The notes: generated by a model from the letters alone, not told the origin. A stretch of 64,000 bases of DNA from IGN2 sp964639955 (GCA_964639955.1 CAZXGJ010000005.1:1-64000); one strand, 5' to 3'; counted from the stretch's first letter, positions 8,213 through 17,543 are shown. Translations and numbers: made by a program.

Positions 8213-9394
8213 ATGATCAAGGAACTTCGTAAAAAATTCAACTCAGAATTCAACCAGCAAAAGTATGAAGCTTTTCTGAATGACATCAATACTTCACTAA
8301 AATATCCTGCTGATTTTCGCATTTCAGAAACTCCCTTGTTCCTTAATGATGATTTAAAGAAAAAAATTCTTCATGCTTGCGATGAGCTTTGCAAACAGGT
8401 TACAAGTGCTGAATTTAAGTTGAAGATGAAAGATGCTGTCCCGTCTCGTCTCAACATTCCGGGAGAAACTGACCATCCTGAATTTTTTGTTTTCGATTTT
8501 GCGATATGTAAGAATGAATCAACGAGTGAGTTTTATCCAAAGTTGATTGAGCTGCAGGGCTTCCCTACTCTTTATGCTTACCAGTATTTCTTCGAAAGGA
8601 AAATCAGAAATCATTTTGACATTCCTGAAAACTTTACAACTTATTTTAATGGAATTACTCCGGATAAGTATATCGAAATGCTTCGTGATGTAATTGTCGG
8701 CGAAGCAGATCCTGCTAATGTTATCCTTTTGGAAATTGAACCTGAGAAACAAAAAACCCGGATTGATTTTGCAGCGACAGAAAAACTACTCGGAGTAAGA
8801 GAAGTCTGTATCTCTGATGTAATTAAGCATGGTAAAGTTCTTTTTTACAAATGGAATGGAATTGAAATCCCGATTGAAAGAATTTACAACCGCGTAATTT
8901 TTGATGAGCTAAGCAGAACTGAAAAGAATTTCAATTTTGATTTGCAGGAAGAACTGAATGTTACGTGGGTTCCTCACCCAAACTGGTTTTACAAAATTAG
9001 CAAGTACTCGTTGCCTGTTCTGAAAGGTGAGTTTGTTCCGAAGTGTTTTTACCTGCGTGATATTACTTCTAACCCAACTGATCTTGAGAATTTTGTTTTA
9101 AAACCTCTCTTCTCTTTTGCCGGACTCGGAGTTAAAATTGATGTAACCAAACAAATGCTCGATGAAATAAAAGATCCAGAGAATTATATCGTGCAGGAAA
9201 AAGTTGAATATGCGCCATTGATTGAGACTCCAGATGAATTTGCAAAAGTTGAAATAAGGATGATGTACTTTTACGACAAAGAACCAATCCTTGTTAATAA
9301 TCTTGTCAGACAAAGCAAAGGAAAGATGATGGGAGTTGATTTTAACAAAAACAAAACGTGGGTTGGAGGAAGCGCGGCGTTACATAAAGTTTAA
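8213..9394 (+). CDS. Second ATP-grasp-like ligase of the amidoligase cluster
   Basis: I chose the ATG at 8213 (MIKELRKKF; 393 residues) because it follows AGGGA at a spacing of 4 nt. In-frame TTG at 8168 and ATG at 8201 would add residues encoded inside a repeat. The C-terminal half has ATP-grasp features: NFVLKPLFSFAGLGVKID (lysine plus glycine loop, about 292-310), IVQEKVEYAP (about 326-335), the EIRMMYF arginine strand and NNLVRQSKGKMMG at the metal site. The N-terminal 150 residues, with DFAICKN and PKLIELQGFPTLYAYQ, contain another acidic motif often seen in carboxylate ligases. No named family is recognised. Strand and position place it with the preceding ligases and amidotransferase. 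Confidence 0.72.
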   Translation: MIKELRKKFNSEFNQQKYEAFLNDINTSLKYPADFRISETPLFLNDDLKKKILHACDELCKQVTSAEFKLKMKDAVPSRLNIPGETDHPEFFVFDFAICKNESTSEFYPKLIELQGFPTLYAYQYFFERKIRNHFDIPENFTTYFNGITPDKYIEMLRDVIVGEADPANVILLEIEPEKQKTRIDFAATEKLLGVREVCISDVIKHGKVLFYKWNGIEIPIERIYNRVIFDELSRTEKNFNFDLQEELNVTWVPHPNWFYKISKYSLPVLKGEFVPKCFYLRDITSNPTDLENFVLKPLFSFAGLGVKIDVTKQMLDEIKDPENYIVQEKVEYAPLIETPDEFAKVEIRMMYFYDKEPILVNNLVRQSKGKMMGVDFNKNKTWVGGSAALHKV

Positions 9395-9508
9395 CAAATC
9401 CCTCCCCCTAACTTCGTTCGGGAACTCCCTTTACTAAAGGGAGACTGCGTAATTTTAAGTCCCCCTTTAATAAATGGAGTGTCATCTCGAAGAGATGACG
9501 GGGGATTT
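9395..9508 (+). repeat. Left direct repeat flanking the DUF559 gene
   Basis: This element begins at the stop codon of the ATP-grasp gene. It contains three hairpins: CTCCCTTTA/ctaaagggag, a CCCCCTTTAATAAA-type stem, and GTCATCTC/GAA/GAGATGAC at 9481-9499. A direct copy lies at 9959-10052. The left copy has about 24 extra bases (near AACTTCGTTCGGGAACTCCC). Confidence 0.85.
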
Positions 9509-9525
9509 CTGGTACCAAGCTAATT

Positions 9526-9933
9526 TCACTTCAATTTCAATTCTTGTTCTCGTTTGTTTAATTGTTCCTTAAAATCTTGTTCTATTAATTGAAAGTTACT
9601 CAAAACTCTAAGGTCATTGTAATGCAGGGTTTTTAATCCATAAGATTCCAATATTTTGTCCCGGTGTTCGTCATATTCTTTCTTATTATCGTGACTTGTT
9701 CCATCAATCTCAATTACTAATTTTAATTTTGGACAATAAAAATCAACTATATAATGATAAAGTATCTTTTGTCTATAAAATTGATAGCCACTGTGCTTCT
9801 TTCTCAACAACTCACACCAAAATTTAATTTCACCGTTGGTTGAATTATTACGCATTTCTCTAGCTCTATCCTTCAGCTTCGGATTATAAGGCAATTCTCT
9901 AAAATTTGTAATCAATCCATTTTTCTTTGGCAT
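9526..9933 (-). CDS. DUF559 family endonuclease-like protein
   Basis: A 135-residue DUF559 protein, a branch of the PD-(D/E)xK/Vsr-like nuclease superfamily. The signature is present: LRNNSTNGEIKFW-type helix (here MRNNSTNGEIKFWCELLR), then GYQFYRQKILYHYIVDFYCP with the conserved Asp, then LVIEIDGTSHD with the catalytic Glu, then YGLKTLHYNDLRVL. The biological role of DUF559 proteins is not established. It lies on the opposite strand to its neighbours, between two direct repeats of about 94-114 bp, as a self-contained unit. It is the second small nuclease gene inserted in this region. Confidence 0.87.
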   Translation of the reverse strand: MPKKNGLITNFRELPYNPKLKDRAREMRNNSTNGEIKFWCELLRKKHSGYQFYRQKILYHYIVDFYCPKLKLVIEIDGTSHDNKKEYDEHRDKILESYGLKTLHYNDLRVLSNFQLIEQDFKEQLNKREQELKLK

Positions 9934-9958
9934 AATGCAAACATAAATAAAGTAATTT

Positions 9959-10052
9959 AAACAAATCCCTCCCCTACTAAAGGGAGACTACGTAATTTTA
10001 AGTCCCCCTTTAATAAAGGGGGTGTCATTCCAAAGGAATGACGGGGGATTCC
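9959..10052 (+). repeat. Right direct repeat flanking the DUF559 gene
   Basis: Same orientation and near-identical to 9395-9508 apart from the missing 24-base stretch. Its last hairpin (10024-10042) is GTCATTCC/AAA/GGAATGAC. Compared with the left copy, two base pairs of the stem have changed on both sides, so pairing is kept. Confidence 0.85.
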
Positions 10053-10059
10053 AATAGAG

Positions 10060-10080
10060 AACCTGAAACAAGTTCAGGTT
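10060..10080 (+). repeat. Short palindrome, AACCTGAA / TTCAGGTT
   Basis: Arms AACCTGAA and TTCAGGTT surround an ACAAG loop. The same family occurs at 55562-55580 and 55601-55619, with a degenerate copy near 28345-28364. Confidence 0.75.
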
Positions 10081-10110
10081 AAATAATAACGCAATTCCCC
10101 TTCATTTTAG

Positions 10111-10119
10111 TATATTTGC
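10111..10119 (+). promoter_or_regulatory. Putative -7 box (TATATTTGC) for the GH13 gene
   Basis: TATATTTGC is identical to the boxes before the ATP-grasp and ferritin genes. I see no convincing TTG at the expected upstream distance. It suggests the GH13 gene has its own transcript, separate from the amidoligase cluster. Confidence 0.5.
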
Positions 10120-10203
10120 ACACAAATCTCCGACTATTCCAGCATGTTTCGTTTGACTTTAAGTCAGACGGATATTTCAACAGTAAATTTTCAGTTTAAT
10201 AAA

Positions 10204-13200
10204 ATGATAAAATTCGATTTTCACGTATCAAGAGCAGCAAGAGAAAAATACAAGATTGAGCAATCGCTTTTCTCAATTACCGGTAAGGTAATTCTTGCAG
10301 ATTATCAACAAGCTCGTATCCTTTCTGAAAAAATAAATTCCAAAAGAAGAGAAGAAGGGAATGCAGGTCAATCTGTAACTGCCGGACAGATAAATGCTCT
10401 CGGCTTGCTTCACGAAATCTTTCATCTTCTAATAAGAAAATATGAGGAAACCGATAATCCGGGTGTCTTCGGCAAAGCGATAAGTCATCTTAGGAATGAA
10501 ATAAGTGAAAACGGACTTGAACAAACTTTACTGGCTTTTGTTGAGGAATTCCCTCCTCTTTATGTATATAATAAAGTAATAAGTGCAGAAGAATATTTGA
10601 GAAGAAATACTTCTGGTAAACCGAACAAAGAAATTGTTCTCGAAGAAATAATTCTTCTTCACCTTGAGAACAGTAATCCTGCAGCATCAAACCTGAGAGA
10701 ACTTTACGCTGATGATAATCTTGCAGCAAATACAAATTACAAACAGCTGATCGAAAAGACGGAGACTTTTTTTGATAGTGAAATACCAACTAGACTCGGT
10801 GGGCTTCCACTTTTTAAACTTTTACGAAAACCAATTTCAGCAAATCCATTTGACCTGGAAAAACAGCTTGAGTTTATCCGGGCAGAATATGGTGCTTATC
10901 TCGCAGATGATATCCTGAGCAGAATTCTTCGCGGAGTTGATTTGATCAGAGAAGATTACAAATTATTCGTCCCTCACGAAGGCGGTGAAAAAGGAACTCC
11001 TCCTGTTCCAACTTATGATGAAGATTTAGAACGGCTGAGATTAATAAGAGAGAAACTTGCGACAGAGAAAAAGCTTTCTGAAGATGAACGACGATTTTAT
11101 CTTGAATACGAAAAATTTACTGAAGATGTCCAGTGGATTCCTGAAGCAGTGATGATTGCAAAAAATGTTTACGTGTGGATGCATCAACTCTCAGTTAAAT
11201 ATAAAAGAGAAATAAAACATCTCGATCAAATTCCTGATGAAGAACTTGATCAGCTTGCAAGATGGAATTTTAATGCACTCTGGCTTATCGGTATTTGGGA
11301 AAGAAGTCCTGCTTCACAAAAAATAAAACATCTCACAGGAAACATCAGTGCGGTTTCATCTGCATATTCACTTTATGATTATGTGATTGCAGAAGAACTT
11401 GGCGGCGAATGGGCATTTCAAAATCTGAAAGATCGTGCGTGGGTTCGCGGTATAAGACTGGCGAGTGATATGGTACCGAATCATATGGGAATTTATTCCA
11501 AATGGGTAATTGAAAAACCTGATTATTTTCTTCAAAGGAATGAACCTCCCTATCCGAATTACACTTTTAATGGTCCGAATCTTTCTGAAGATGACAGAGT
11601 TGAAATAAGAATTGAAGATCAATATTACACCCGAAAAGATGCAGCGGTTGTTTTTCAGAGAAGAGACAGATACACCGGTTCTATAAGATATATTTATCAC
11701 GGAAATGATGGAACAAATATGCCGTGGAATGATACGGCTCAGTTAAATCTTTTAAATCCTGAAGTGCGCGAATCTCTTATTCAAACAATAATGCACGTTG
11801 CAAGAAAAACTCCGATCATCCGTTTTGATGCTGCAATGACACTTGCAAAAAAACATTATCAAAGGTTGTGGTTTCCGGCTCCCGGTTCAGGTGGTGCAAT
11901 TCCTTCACGAACAGATTATTCAATGACTCTCGAGCAATTCAATCAGCTAATGCCGAATGAATTCTGGAGAGAAGTTGTTGACAGAATAAATTCAGAAATG
12001 CCAAACGTCCTGCTGCTCGCCGAAGCTTTCTGGCTGATGGAAGGTTACTTCGTCCGCACACTTGGAATGCATAGAGTTTACAACAGTGCATTTATGCATA
12101 TGATGATGAAAGAAGAAAATGAAAAGTACCGTCAGCTCGTTACGAACACTCTCGAATTTAATCCTGAAATTCTAAAGCGCTATGTTAATTTTATGAGTAA
12201 TCCAGATGAGGAAACGGCGATAAATCAATTCGGGAAAGGCGATAAATATTTCGGGGTTGCCGTAATGATGTTAACGATGCCCGGTCTGCCAATGTTCGGG
12301 CACGGACAGATTGAAGGTTTTTCTGAGAAGTATGGAATGGAATACAAACAGGCATACTATAATGAAACTCCTGATGAACATTTAATCTGGAGACACAACA
12401 AAGAATTATTTCCATTACTGAAGATGCGTTATTTGTTCAGCCAGGTTGAAAATTTTGAGTTCTATGATTTCATTGATAAGAGTGGTGAAGTCAATCAAAA
12501 TGTCTATGCATTTAGTAATCGTGCAGGTAACGAATCAGCATTGGTTCTCTACAATAACTCATACTATGAAACTGAAGGAAGCATTGCTTTCTCTCATCCA
12601 AAAATGATTACAGGAAATGGCGGTATGAAAAGACCGCATCATATTTCTGAGTTGTTGAACTTCAAACCCTATAAAGAATATTATTACATTTATACAGACC
12701 ACAGGACGCAGCTTCAATATTTAATTTCAGGAAAAGAAATCGCTGAGAATGGTTTCAGGATTCATTTGTTTGGATATCAGTACAGAGTTTGTCTGCATTT
12801 CAGAGAAGTTTTTGACAGCGATGGAAGATATGAAAAACTTTACTATTTGCTGAATGGAAAAGGTGTTTCATCAGTTGATGAAGCGTTGAAAGAAACTGAA
12901 CTACTTCCCCTGCATACAGCAATTGAAAATCTTTTTTCTTATTCCAACATGAACAAATTCCGGGAATTTTTATTTCCGGTAAAAGAAAAAGGCACAACTA
13001 AAAATGAAATAAGCGTAATTCCTGAAGAGTTTACATCATTTCTAAAAGTTTTAACCACGCAACTAAATGAATTTTCAAACGTAAATTTTTCAAACCAAAA
13101 GATTGAGGCCTGGTTCATTTCGGATATATCATCCGCAAGAGAATTTTACAGAGTTCTGTGTAAGTACCTTAACAGGAAAAATGCGCCTAAATGGTTGCGA

Positions 13201-13908
13201 AGTACTTATTTATTACTTCCTTGCAAATGCGATTCGGAAATTAACCGGGAGCTTGTCATACTTTTTATTGCTTTGGCTTTAAAGAATTATTTAATGGCTG
13301 CACCACGTAAAATTAATGCTGATTATCTTTTTGATGAGCTTCTTATTTCCAAAACTATTATTCGTATTCTTGAAAATACTTCTTACATATCAGACCACCG
13401 TTCCGACTTAGAACTGATAAAAGTTCTTTCCTCAATTTTTACAGTAGTGAAAACAGATACTAAGTTAAAACCTAAAATGCAAATAGTATCGAATTCGGAG
13501 CAAAAAGATAACAATTCGGTTTCATTATTTGATAGTTTAAATGTGTTGCTTAACAGCAATATTATGAATAATTTTCTACACGTCAATGAGTTCGAAGGAA
13601 AAACCTACTTCAATAAAGAGCGTTTTGAAGAACTGTTAGACTGGATTATGCTGCTGAACGAAATCAGTTTTAACCATAATATATTAATTAAGGATGAAAA
13701 AACTTTTCTAAAAAAACTTAAAGTGTCTTCTGAGAAGGTTTTAAATCTGCGGGCTGCTGCAAATCTGTCGCAATATGATATTAATAAATTTAAAACCGAA
13801 ATTATCAGATCAAATGAAAAAATATCAATAAAAAGTAAAATAAAGGATAACAATACAGGGGAAAAATCAAGTAAACAAAAGAGAGCTATAAATAAAAAAA
13901 GGAAATGA
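10204..13908 (+). CDS. Large GH13 (alpha-amylase superfamily) protein
   Basis: I prefer the ATG at 10204 (1234 residues, MIKFDFHVSRAARE). An in-frame ATG at 10144 would add 20 residues. There is no signal peptide, so it is probably cytoplasmic. About 310 mostly helical residues precede a GH13 barrel. Conserved regions are visible: DMVPNH (422-427), RFDAAM with the nucleophile Asp542, and LLAEAFW with the acid Glu607. Region IV reads SNPDEETA, so the usual His of NHD is Pro667, while the transition-state Asp668 is kept. A C-terminal extension of more than 300 residues is helical and ends in a lysine-rich tail. The substrate is unknown; glycogen/maltodextrin or trehalose-type chemistry is possible. 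It overlaps in organisation with the following sugar dehydrogenase gene (1-base gap). Confidence 0.85.
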   Translation: MIKFDFHVSRAAREKYKIEQSLFSITGKVILADYQQARILSEKINSKRREEGNAGQSVTAGQINALGLLHEIFHLLIRKYEETDNPGVFGKAISHLRNEISENGLEQTLLAFVEEFPPLYVYNKVISAEEYLRRNTSGKPNKEIVLEEIILLHLENSNPAASNLRELYADDNLAANTNYKQLIEKTETFFDSEIPTRLGGLPLFKLLRKPISANPFDLEKQLEFIRAEYGAYLADDILSRILRGVDLIREDYKLFVPHEGGEKGTPPVPTYDEDLERLRLIREKLATEKKLSEDERRFYLEYEKFTEDVQWIPEAVMIAKNVYVWMHQLSVKYKREIKHLDQIPDEELDQLARWNFNALWLIGIWERSPASQKIKHLTGNISAVSSAYSLYDYVIAEELGGEWAFQNLKDRAWVRGIRLASDMVPNHMGIYSKWVIEKPDYFLQRNEPPYPNYTFNGPNLSEDDRVEIRIEDQYYTRKDAAVVFQRRDRYTGSIRYIYHGNDGTNMPWNDTAQLNLLNPEVRESLIQTIMHVARKTPIIRFDAAMTLAKKHYQRLWFPAPGSGGAIPSRTDYSMTLEQFNQLMPNEFWREVVDRINSEMPNVLLLAEAFWLMEGYFVRTLGMHRVYNSAFMHMMMKEENEKYRQLVTNTLEFNPEILKRYVNFMSNPDEETAINQFGKGDKYFGVAVMMLTMPGLPMFGHGQIEGFSEKYGMEYKQAYYNETPDEHLIWRHNKELFPLLKMRYLFSQVENFEFYDFIDKSGEVNQNVYAFSNRAGNESALVLYNNSYYETEGSIAFSHPKMITGNGGMKRPHHISELLNFKPYKEYYYIYTDHRTQLQYLISGKEIAENGFRIHLFGYQYRVCLHFREVFDSDGRYEKLYYLLNGKGVSSVDEALKETELLPLHTAIENLFSYSNMNKFREFLFPVKEKGTTKNEISVIPEEFTSFLKVLTTQLNEFSNVNFSNQKIEAWFISDISSAREFYRVLCKYLNRKNAPKWLRSTYLLLPCKCDSEINRELVILFIALALKNYLMAAPRKINADYLFDELLISKTIIRILENTSYISDHRSDLELIKVLSSIFTVVKTDTKLKPKMQIVSNSEQKDNNSVSLFDSLNVLLNSNIMNNFLHVNEFEGKTYFNKERFEELLDWIMLLNEISFNHNILIKDEKTFLKKLKVSSEKVLNLRAAANLSQYDINKFKTEIIRSNEKISIKSKIKDNNTGEKSSKQKRAINKKRK

Positions 13909-13909
13909 T

Positions 13910-15922
13910 ATGAAATTACGGTTTGGCACAGTGTTAATGATTTGCTTTCTTGTAATGCCTGTAACGCTTGCACAATTTTCCCTTCAGAACGCCTTCCCGA
14001 ATTTAAGTTTTAGTGATCCCTTATTCTTAACGCATGCAGGAGATGGAACGAACAGGGTATTTGTTGTTGAGCAGGATGGAATAATTAAGGTATTCAAAAA
14101 TTCTCCATCAGCAGATGAGGCAAAAATATTCCTGAATATAACCGACAGAGTAACCTCAGGAGGTGAGAGAGGATTGCTGGGTCTTGCTTTTCATCCAAAT
14201 TATGAAACTAACGGCTATTTTTATGTTAACTACACTTACACAGTAAGCGGTAACCTGCGCACAAAGGTTTCCCGGTTCAGTGTTACGAACAACCCCGACT
14301 CGGCAGATAAAAACAGTGAATACGAATTATTTAGTTTCAGTCAGCCATACAGCAACCATAATGGAGGATGGGTTGGATTTGGACCTGGAGACGGTTACCT
14401 GTATATAGCCACAGGCGACGGAGGCAGTGGAGGCGACCCACAGAACAATGCTCAGAATATAACAAATCTTCTTGGTAAGATATTACGAATCGATGTGGAC
14501 AGCGGCACTCCATACTCAATACCTTTAACAAATCCGTTTTATGACAGTACGGGAAATGTTAAAAAAGAAATCTTTGCGTGGGGATTAAGGAATCCTTGGC
14601 GCTGCAGCCATGATCCTGTTACAGGCTGGTTGTGGGCAGGTGATGTTGGACAGAATGCCTGGGAAGAAATTGATTTAATTGAAAACGGAAAGAACTACGG
14701 CTGGCGCTGTTATGAGGGAAATCATTCTTATAATTTGACCGGCTGCAATTACCCGGAATATATTTTTCCTGTCTGGGAGTATGGCCATACCCCGGAATGT
14801 TCGATTACAGGAGGATATGTTTACAGGGGACCAAATGTGCCTGAAATTTCCGGCAAGTATATTTATGGCGATTATTGCTCTGCCAAAATTTGGTCACTTG
14901 AATACGATGGCATAAATCCGCCCGTAAACACATTGCTGCTTACTGCCTCTAACTCCATAACCTCTTTTGGAGTGGATGAGGAGAGTGAATTATTTCTTAC
15001 CTTGGCTAATGGCAATATTTACCGTTTTAATCCAACAGTTCCGCTAAATGCACCTTCCAATCTTGATGGCTTTGCTGCAATTACGCTGGGAGTTCCTCCG
15101 ATTATTTTTGTTGAACTCTCCTGGCAGGATAACTCAAATAATGAAGACGGATTTATCATCGAAAGAAAAATTGAAAACGGCGGTTATCAGGAAATTGGCT
15201 TTGTAAATAAAAATATAACCGTTTTCACCGACTGGGATCTGCTGGATTCCACTTTGTATACTTACCGGGTTCGCGCATTTCATATTAACGGCTTTTCGGG
15301 TTACAGCAATGAATTCTCAGTAACTACTCCGGTTCGCCTGGCAGCGCCATCAAATCTTGTGGCAACTGCAACCGGTCCAACACAGGTTAAACTTCAATGG
15401 ACGGATAACACATTTATGGAAGATGGCTTTAAGATTGAAAGAAAAACTGAAGGTTCTTCATACGGTCTTATCGATTCAGTATCAGCAAACCTAACTACTT
15501 TCCTGGATAATGATGTAACGGAGGGAACGTTATATTATTACCGAATTTACTCATTCCTTGGGAGTATTAATTCGTTTTACAGCAATGAAGACTCAGCAAA
15601 GACTCCATCCGTTGTTGGCCTGGATGAAGCATTTAACCCGACTGATTTCTATCTCCGGCAGAATTATCCCAATCCTTTCAACCCTGCAACCACAGTAAGC
15701 TTCAATTTACCTGAAGAAAGCAAGGTAAGGATAAAAATCTATAATACACTTGGAAAAGAAATCGATATACTTTCTGATGGTATAATGCAGCCCGGAGTTT
15801 ACAGGAAAACCTGGAATGCCGGAAAGATTACATCGGGAATTTATTATCTGAAGATGGAAGCAGAATCAGTTACATCGGCTAAATCTTTTTTAAGAGTGAT
15901 TAAAATGATCTACCTGAAATAG
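13910..15922 (+). CDS. Secreted glucose/sorbosone dehydrogenase-like protein with FN3 and T9SS domains
   Basis: A 670-residue protein. An N-terminal signal peptide (MKLRFGTVLMICFLVMPV, cleavage near LAQ) is followed by a six-bladed propeller of the GSDH/PQQ sugar dehydrogenase type (RVFVVEQDGIIKVF, RGLLGLAFHPNY, GDGYLYIATGDGGSGGDP, WGLRNPWRCSHDP, WAGDVGQNAWEEID). Two fibronectin type III-like domains follow (about 380-570), then a type IX secretion C-terminal domain beginning at QNYPNPFNPATTVSF. It is therefore likely exported and attached to the cell surface, oxidising sugars or aldoses with PQQ. AAGGA precedes the ATG. The gene starts 1 base after the GH13 stop, so the two are probably co-transcribed, although one is cytoplasmic and one secreted. 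Confidence 0.9.
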   Translation: MKLRFGTVLMICFLVMPVTLAQFSLQNAFPNLSFSDPLFLTHAGDGTNRVFVVEQDGIIKVFKNSPSADEAKIFLNITDRVTSGGERGLLGLAFHPNYETNGYFYVNYTYTVSGNLRTKVSRFSVTNNPDSADKNSEYELFSFSQPYSNHNGGWVGFGPGDGYLYIATGDGGSGGDPQNNAQNITNLLGKILRIDVDSGTPYSIPLTNPFYDSTGNVKKEIFAWGLRNPWRCSHDPVTGWLWAGDVGQNAWEEIDLIENGKNYGWRCYEGNHSYNLTGCNYPEYIFPVWEYGHTPECSITGGYVYRGPNVPEISGKYIYGDYCSAKIWSLEYDGINPPVNTLLLTASNSITSFGVDEESELFLTLANGNIYRFNPTVPLNAPSNLDGFAAITLGVPPIIFVELSWQDNSNNEDGFIIERKIENGGYQEIGFVNKNITVFTDWDLLDSTLYTYRVRAFHINGFSGYSNEFSVTTPVRLAAPSNLVATATGPTQVKLQWTDNTFMEDGFKIERKTEGSSYGLIDSVSANLTTFLDNDVTEGTLYYYRIYSFLGSINSFYSNEDSAKTPSVVGLDEAFNPTDFYLRQNYPNPFNPATTVSFNLPEESKVRIKIYNTLGKEIDILSDGIMQPGVYRKTWNAGKITSGIYYLKMEAESVTSAKSFLRVIKMIYLK

Positions 15923-15992
15923 CAACAATATTAAGGTTAACAAAAAAAATTTTATAATTAAGCAGAAAAACGGATGTATTTCCGTATTTAGT

Positions 15993-17543
15993 TCACGATA
16001 TGAATCTGTGGACTGCATCGGCACAATTCTCTCCATCAAGTGCGGATGAAACGATACCGCCTGCGTAACCTGCGCCTTCGCCGCAAGGAAATAATCCTTC
16101 ATTTTCCACATGCATAAAAGTCTCCCTGTTTCTCAAAACCCGGACAGGCGAACTAGTCCTGGTCTCAGGTGCAACTAATACTGCCTCATCGCTTAAATAG
16201 CCTTTCATCTTTCTGTCAAATTCAAGCAAAGAACGCTTTAACCTGCCGGTAATAAATGAAGGAAACTCCTGATCAAGCCTTACAGAAGTTAAACCCGGAA
16301 TGTAAGAAGATTTAGGAAGTGTTTGAGAAAATTTCCCGGATATAAAATCTGTAGCTCTTTGAGCAGGCGCAGACAACGTATTGTTTGCAAGCCGGAATGC
16401 GTTTTGTTCTAAATCCTTTTGCAGTTTGAGACCGGCAAAAGGATAATCATTCTGGTAAATCTTCCAGTCACTCTCATTTACTTCAACCACTATACCGGAA
16501 TTGGCAAAGGTCGAATCCCGTGTGGCCATAGACATGCCGTTTACAACCAGCTCGCCCGGATTTGTAGCTGCGGGAACAATCAAGCCTCCCGGGCACATAC
16601 AAAATGAATAGATCCCTCTTCCATCAACATCGCACGAAATACTGTAAACAGCCGGCGGGAGATTTTCGGGTTTAATAACTGTGTGATATTGAATCTCGTT
16701 AATTAAAGACTGAGGGTGCTCAATTCTAACTCCCATAGCAAAAGCTTTTTGTTCAAGCTTAAATCCCTTCTTATGAAGTAAATAAAATATATCCCGTGCA
16801 GAATGTCCCACTGCGAGAATAACCGCATCCGCCGTGAACTCATCATTATCATTTATGACAACACCCAAAACCTTATTATCACTCATGATTAAATCAGTTA
16901 CTTTTGAATTGTAGTGAATTTCACCGCCGCATTTTAAAATTGTATTCCGGATAGAAGCAACAATTTTAGGCAATTCGTTTGAGCCAATGTGCGGATGAGT
17001 ATCAATCAGAACATCCTGTTTGGCTCCGTGCTTAACAAAGAGCTCCAGTATCTTTCTAACATTACCGCGTTTTGCGGCACGTGTATAAAGCTTACCGTCG
17101 CTGTAAGTTCCTGCGCCGCCTTCACCAAAACAATAGTTTGAATCAGGGTTAATGATATGATTTTGCTGAATAGCTTTTAAGTCTCTCCTTCTTGCCTGAA
17201 CATCTTTTCCTCTTTCAAAAATAATTGGTTTAATTCCAAGCTCAATCAGCCTTAAAGAAGCAAACATACCTGCCGGACCAAAACCGACTACTATAACCTT
17301 GTGTTTTCCGTCAACCGGGTTATAATTGTATTTAAACTCATCTTCTTTGTATTGCTCACCGATGAATGCTTCAACAAGCAGCCTGTAAATCGGCGCTTTT
17401 CTTGCATCTATAGATCGCCGGATAACTCTGGCAGAAAGAATTTCATCTGAGTTTACTCCAAGCTTTGTTGCAATCACTTTTTTAAAGTAACTATTGTCGT
17501 AGATTTTTTCGGGTGGAATAATTAATTCAACTTGTTTTTTCAT
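15993..17543 (-). CDS. FAD-dependent dehydrogenase (COG2509-like)
   Basis: A 516-residue flavoprotein. An N-terminal domain of about 85 residues (VELIIPPEKIYD...) is followed by a Rossmann FAD-binding motif VVGFGPAGMFASLRL (about 93-107), CFGEGGAGTYSDGKLYTR, AVILAVGHSARDIF, a cysteine-containing CMCPGG segment and a C-terminal GEGAGYAGGIVSSALDG second FAD contact. This matches the uncharacterised NAD/FAD-utilising dehydrogenase family COG2509. The substrate is unknown. It is the last gene of a reverse-strand run starting with the ABC transporter genes, 48 bases after the SDR gene. Confidence 0.88.
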   Translation of the reverse strand: MKKQVELIIPPEKIYDNSYFKKVIATKLGVNSDEILSARVIRRSIDARKAPIYRLLVEAFIGEQYKEDEFKYNYNPVDGKHKVIVVGFGPAGMFASLRLIELGIKPIIFERGKDVQARRRDLKAIQQNHIINPDSNYCFGEGGAGTYSDGKLYTRAAKRGNVRKILELFVKHGAKQDVLIDTHPHIGSNELPKIVASIRNTILKCGGEIHYNSKVTDLIMSDNKVLGVVINDNDEFTADAVILAVGHSARDIFYLLHKKGFKLEQKAFAMGVRIEHPQSLINEIQYHTVIKPENLPPAVYSISCDVDGRGIYSFCMCPGGLIVPAATNPGELVVNGMSMATRDSTFANSGIVVEVNESDWKIYQNDYPFAGLKLQKDLEQNAFRLANNTLSAPAQRATDFISGKFSQTLPKSSYIPGLTSVRLDQEFPSFITGRLKRSLLEFDRKMKGYLSDEAVLVAPETRTSSPVRVLRNRETFMHVENEGLFPCGEGAGYAGGIVSSALDGENCADAVHRFIS

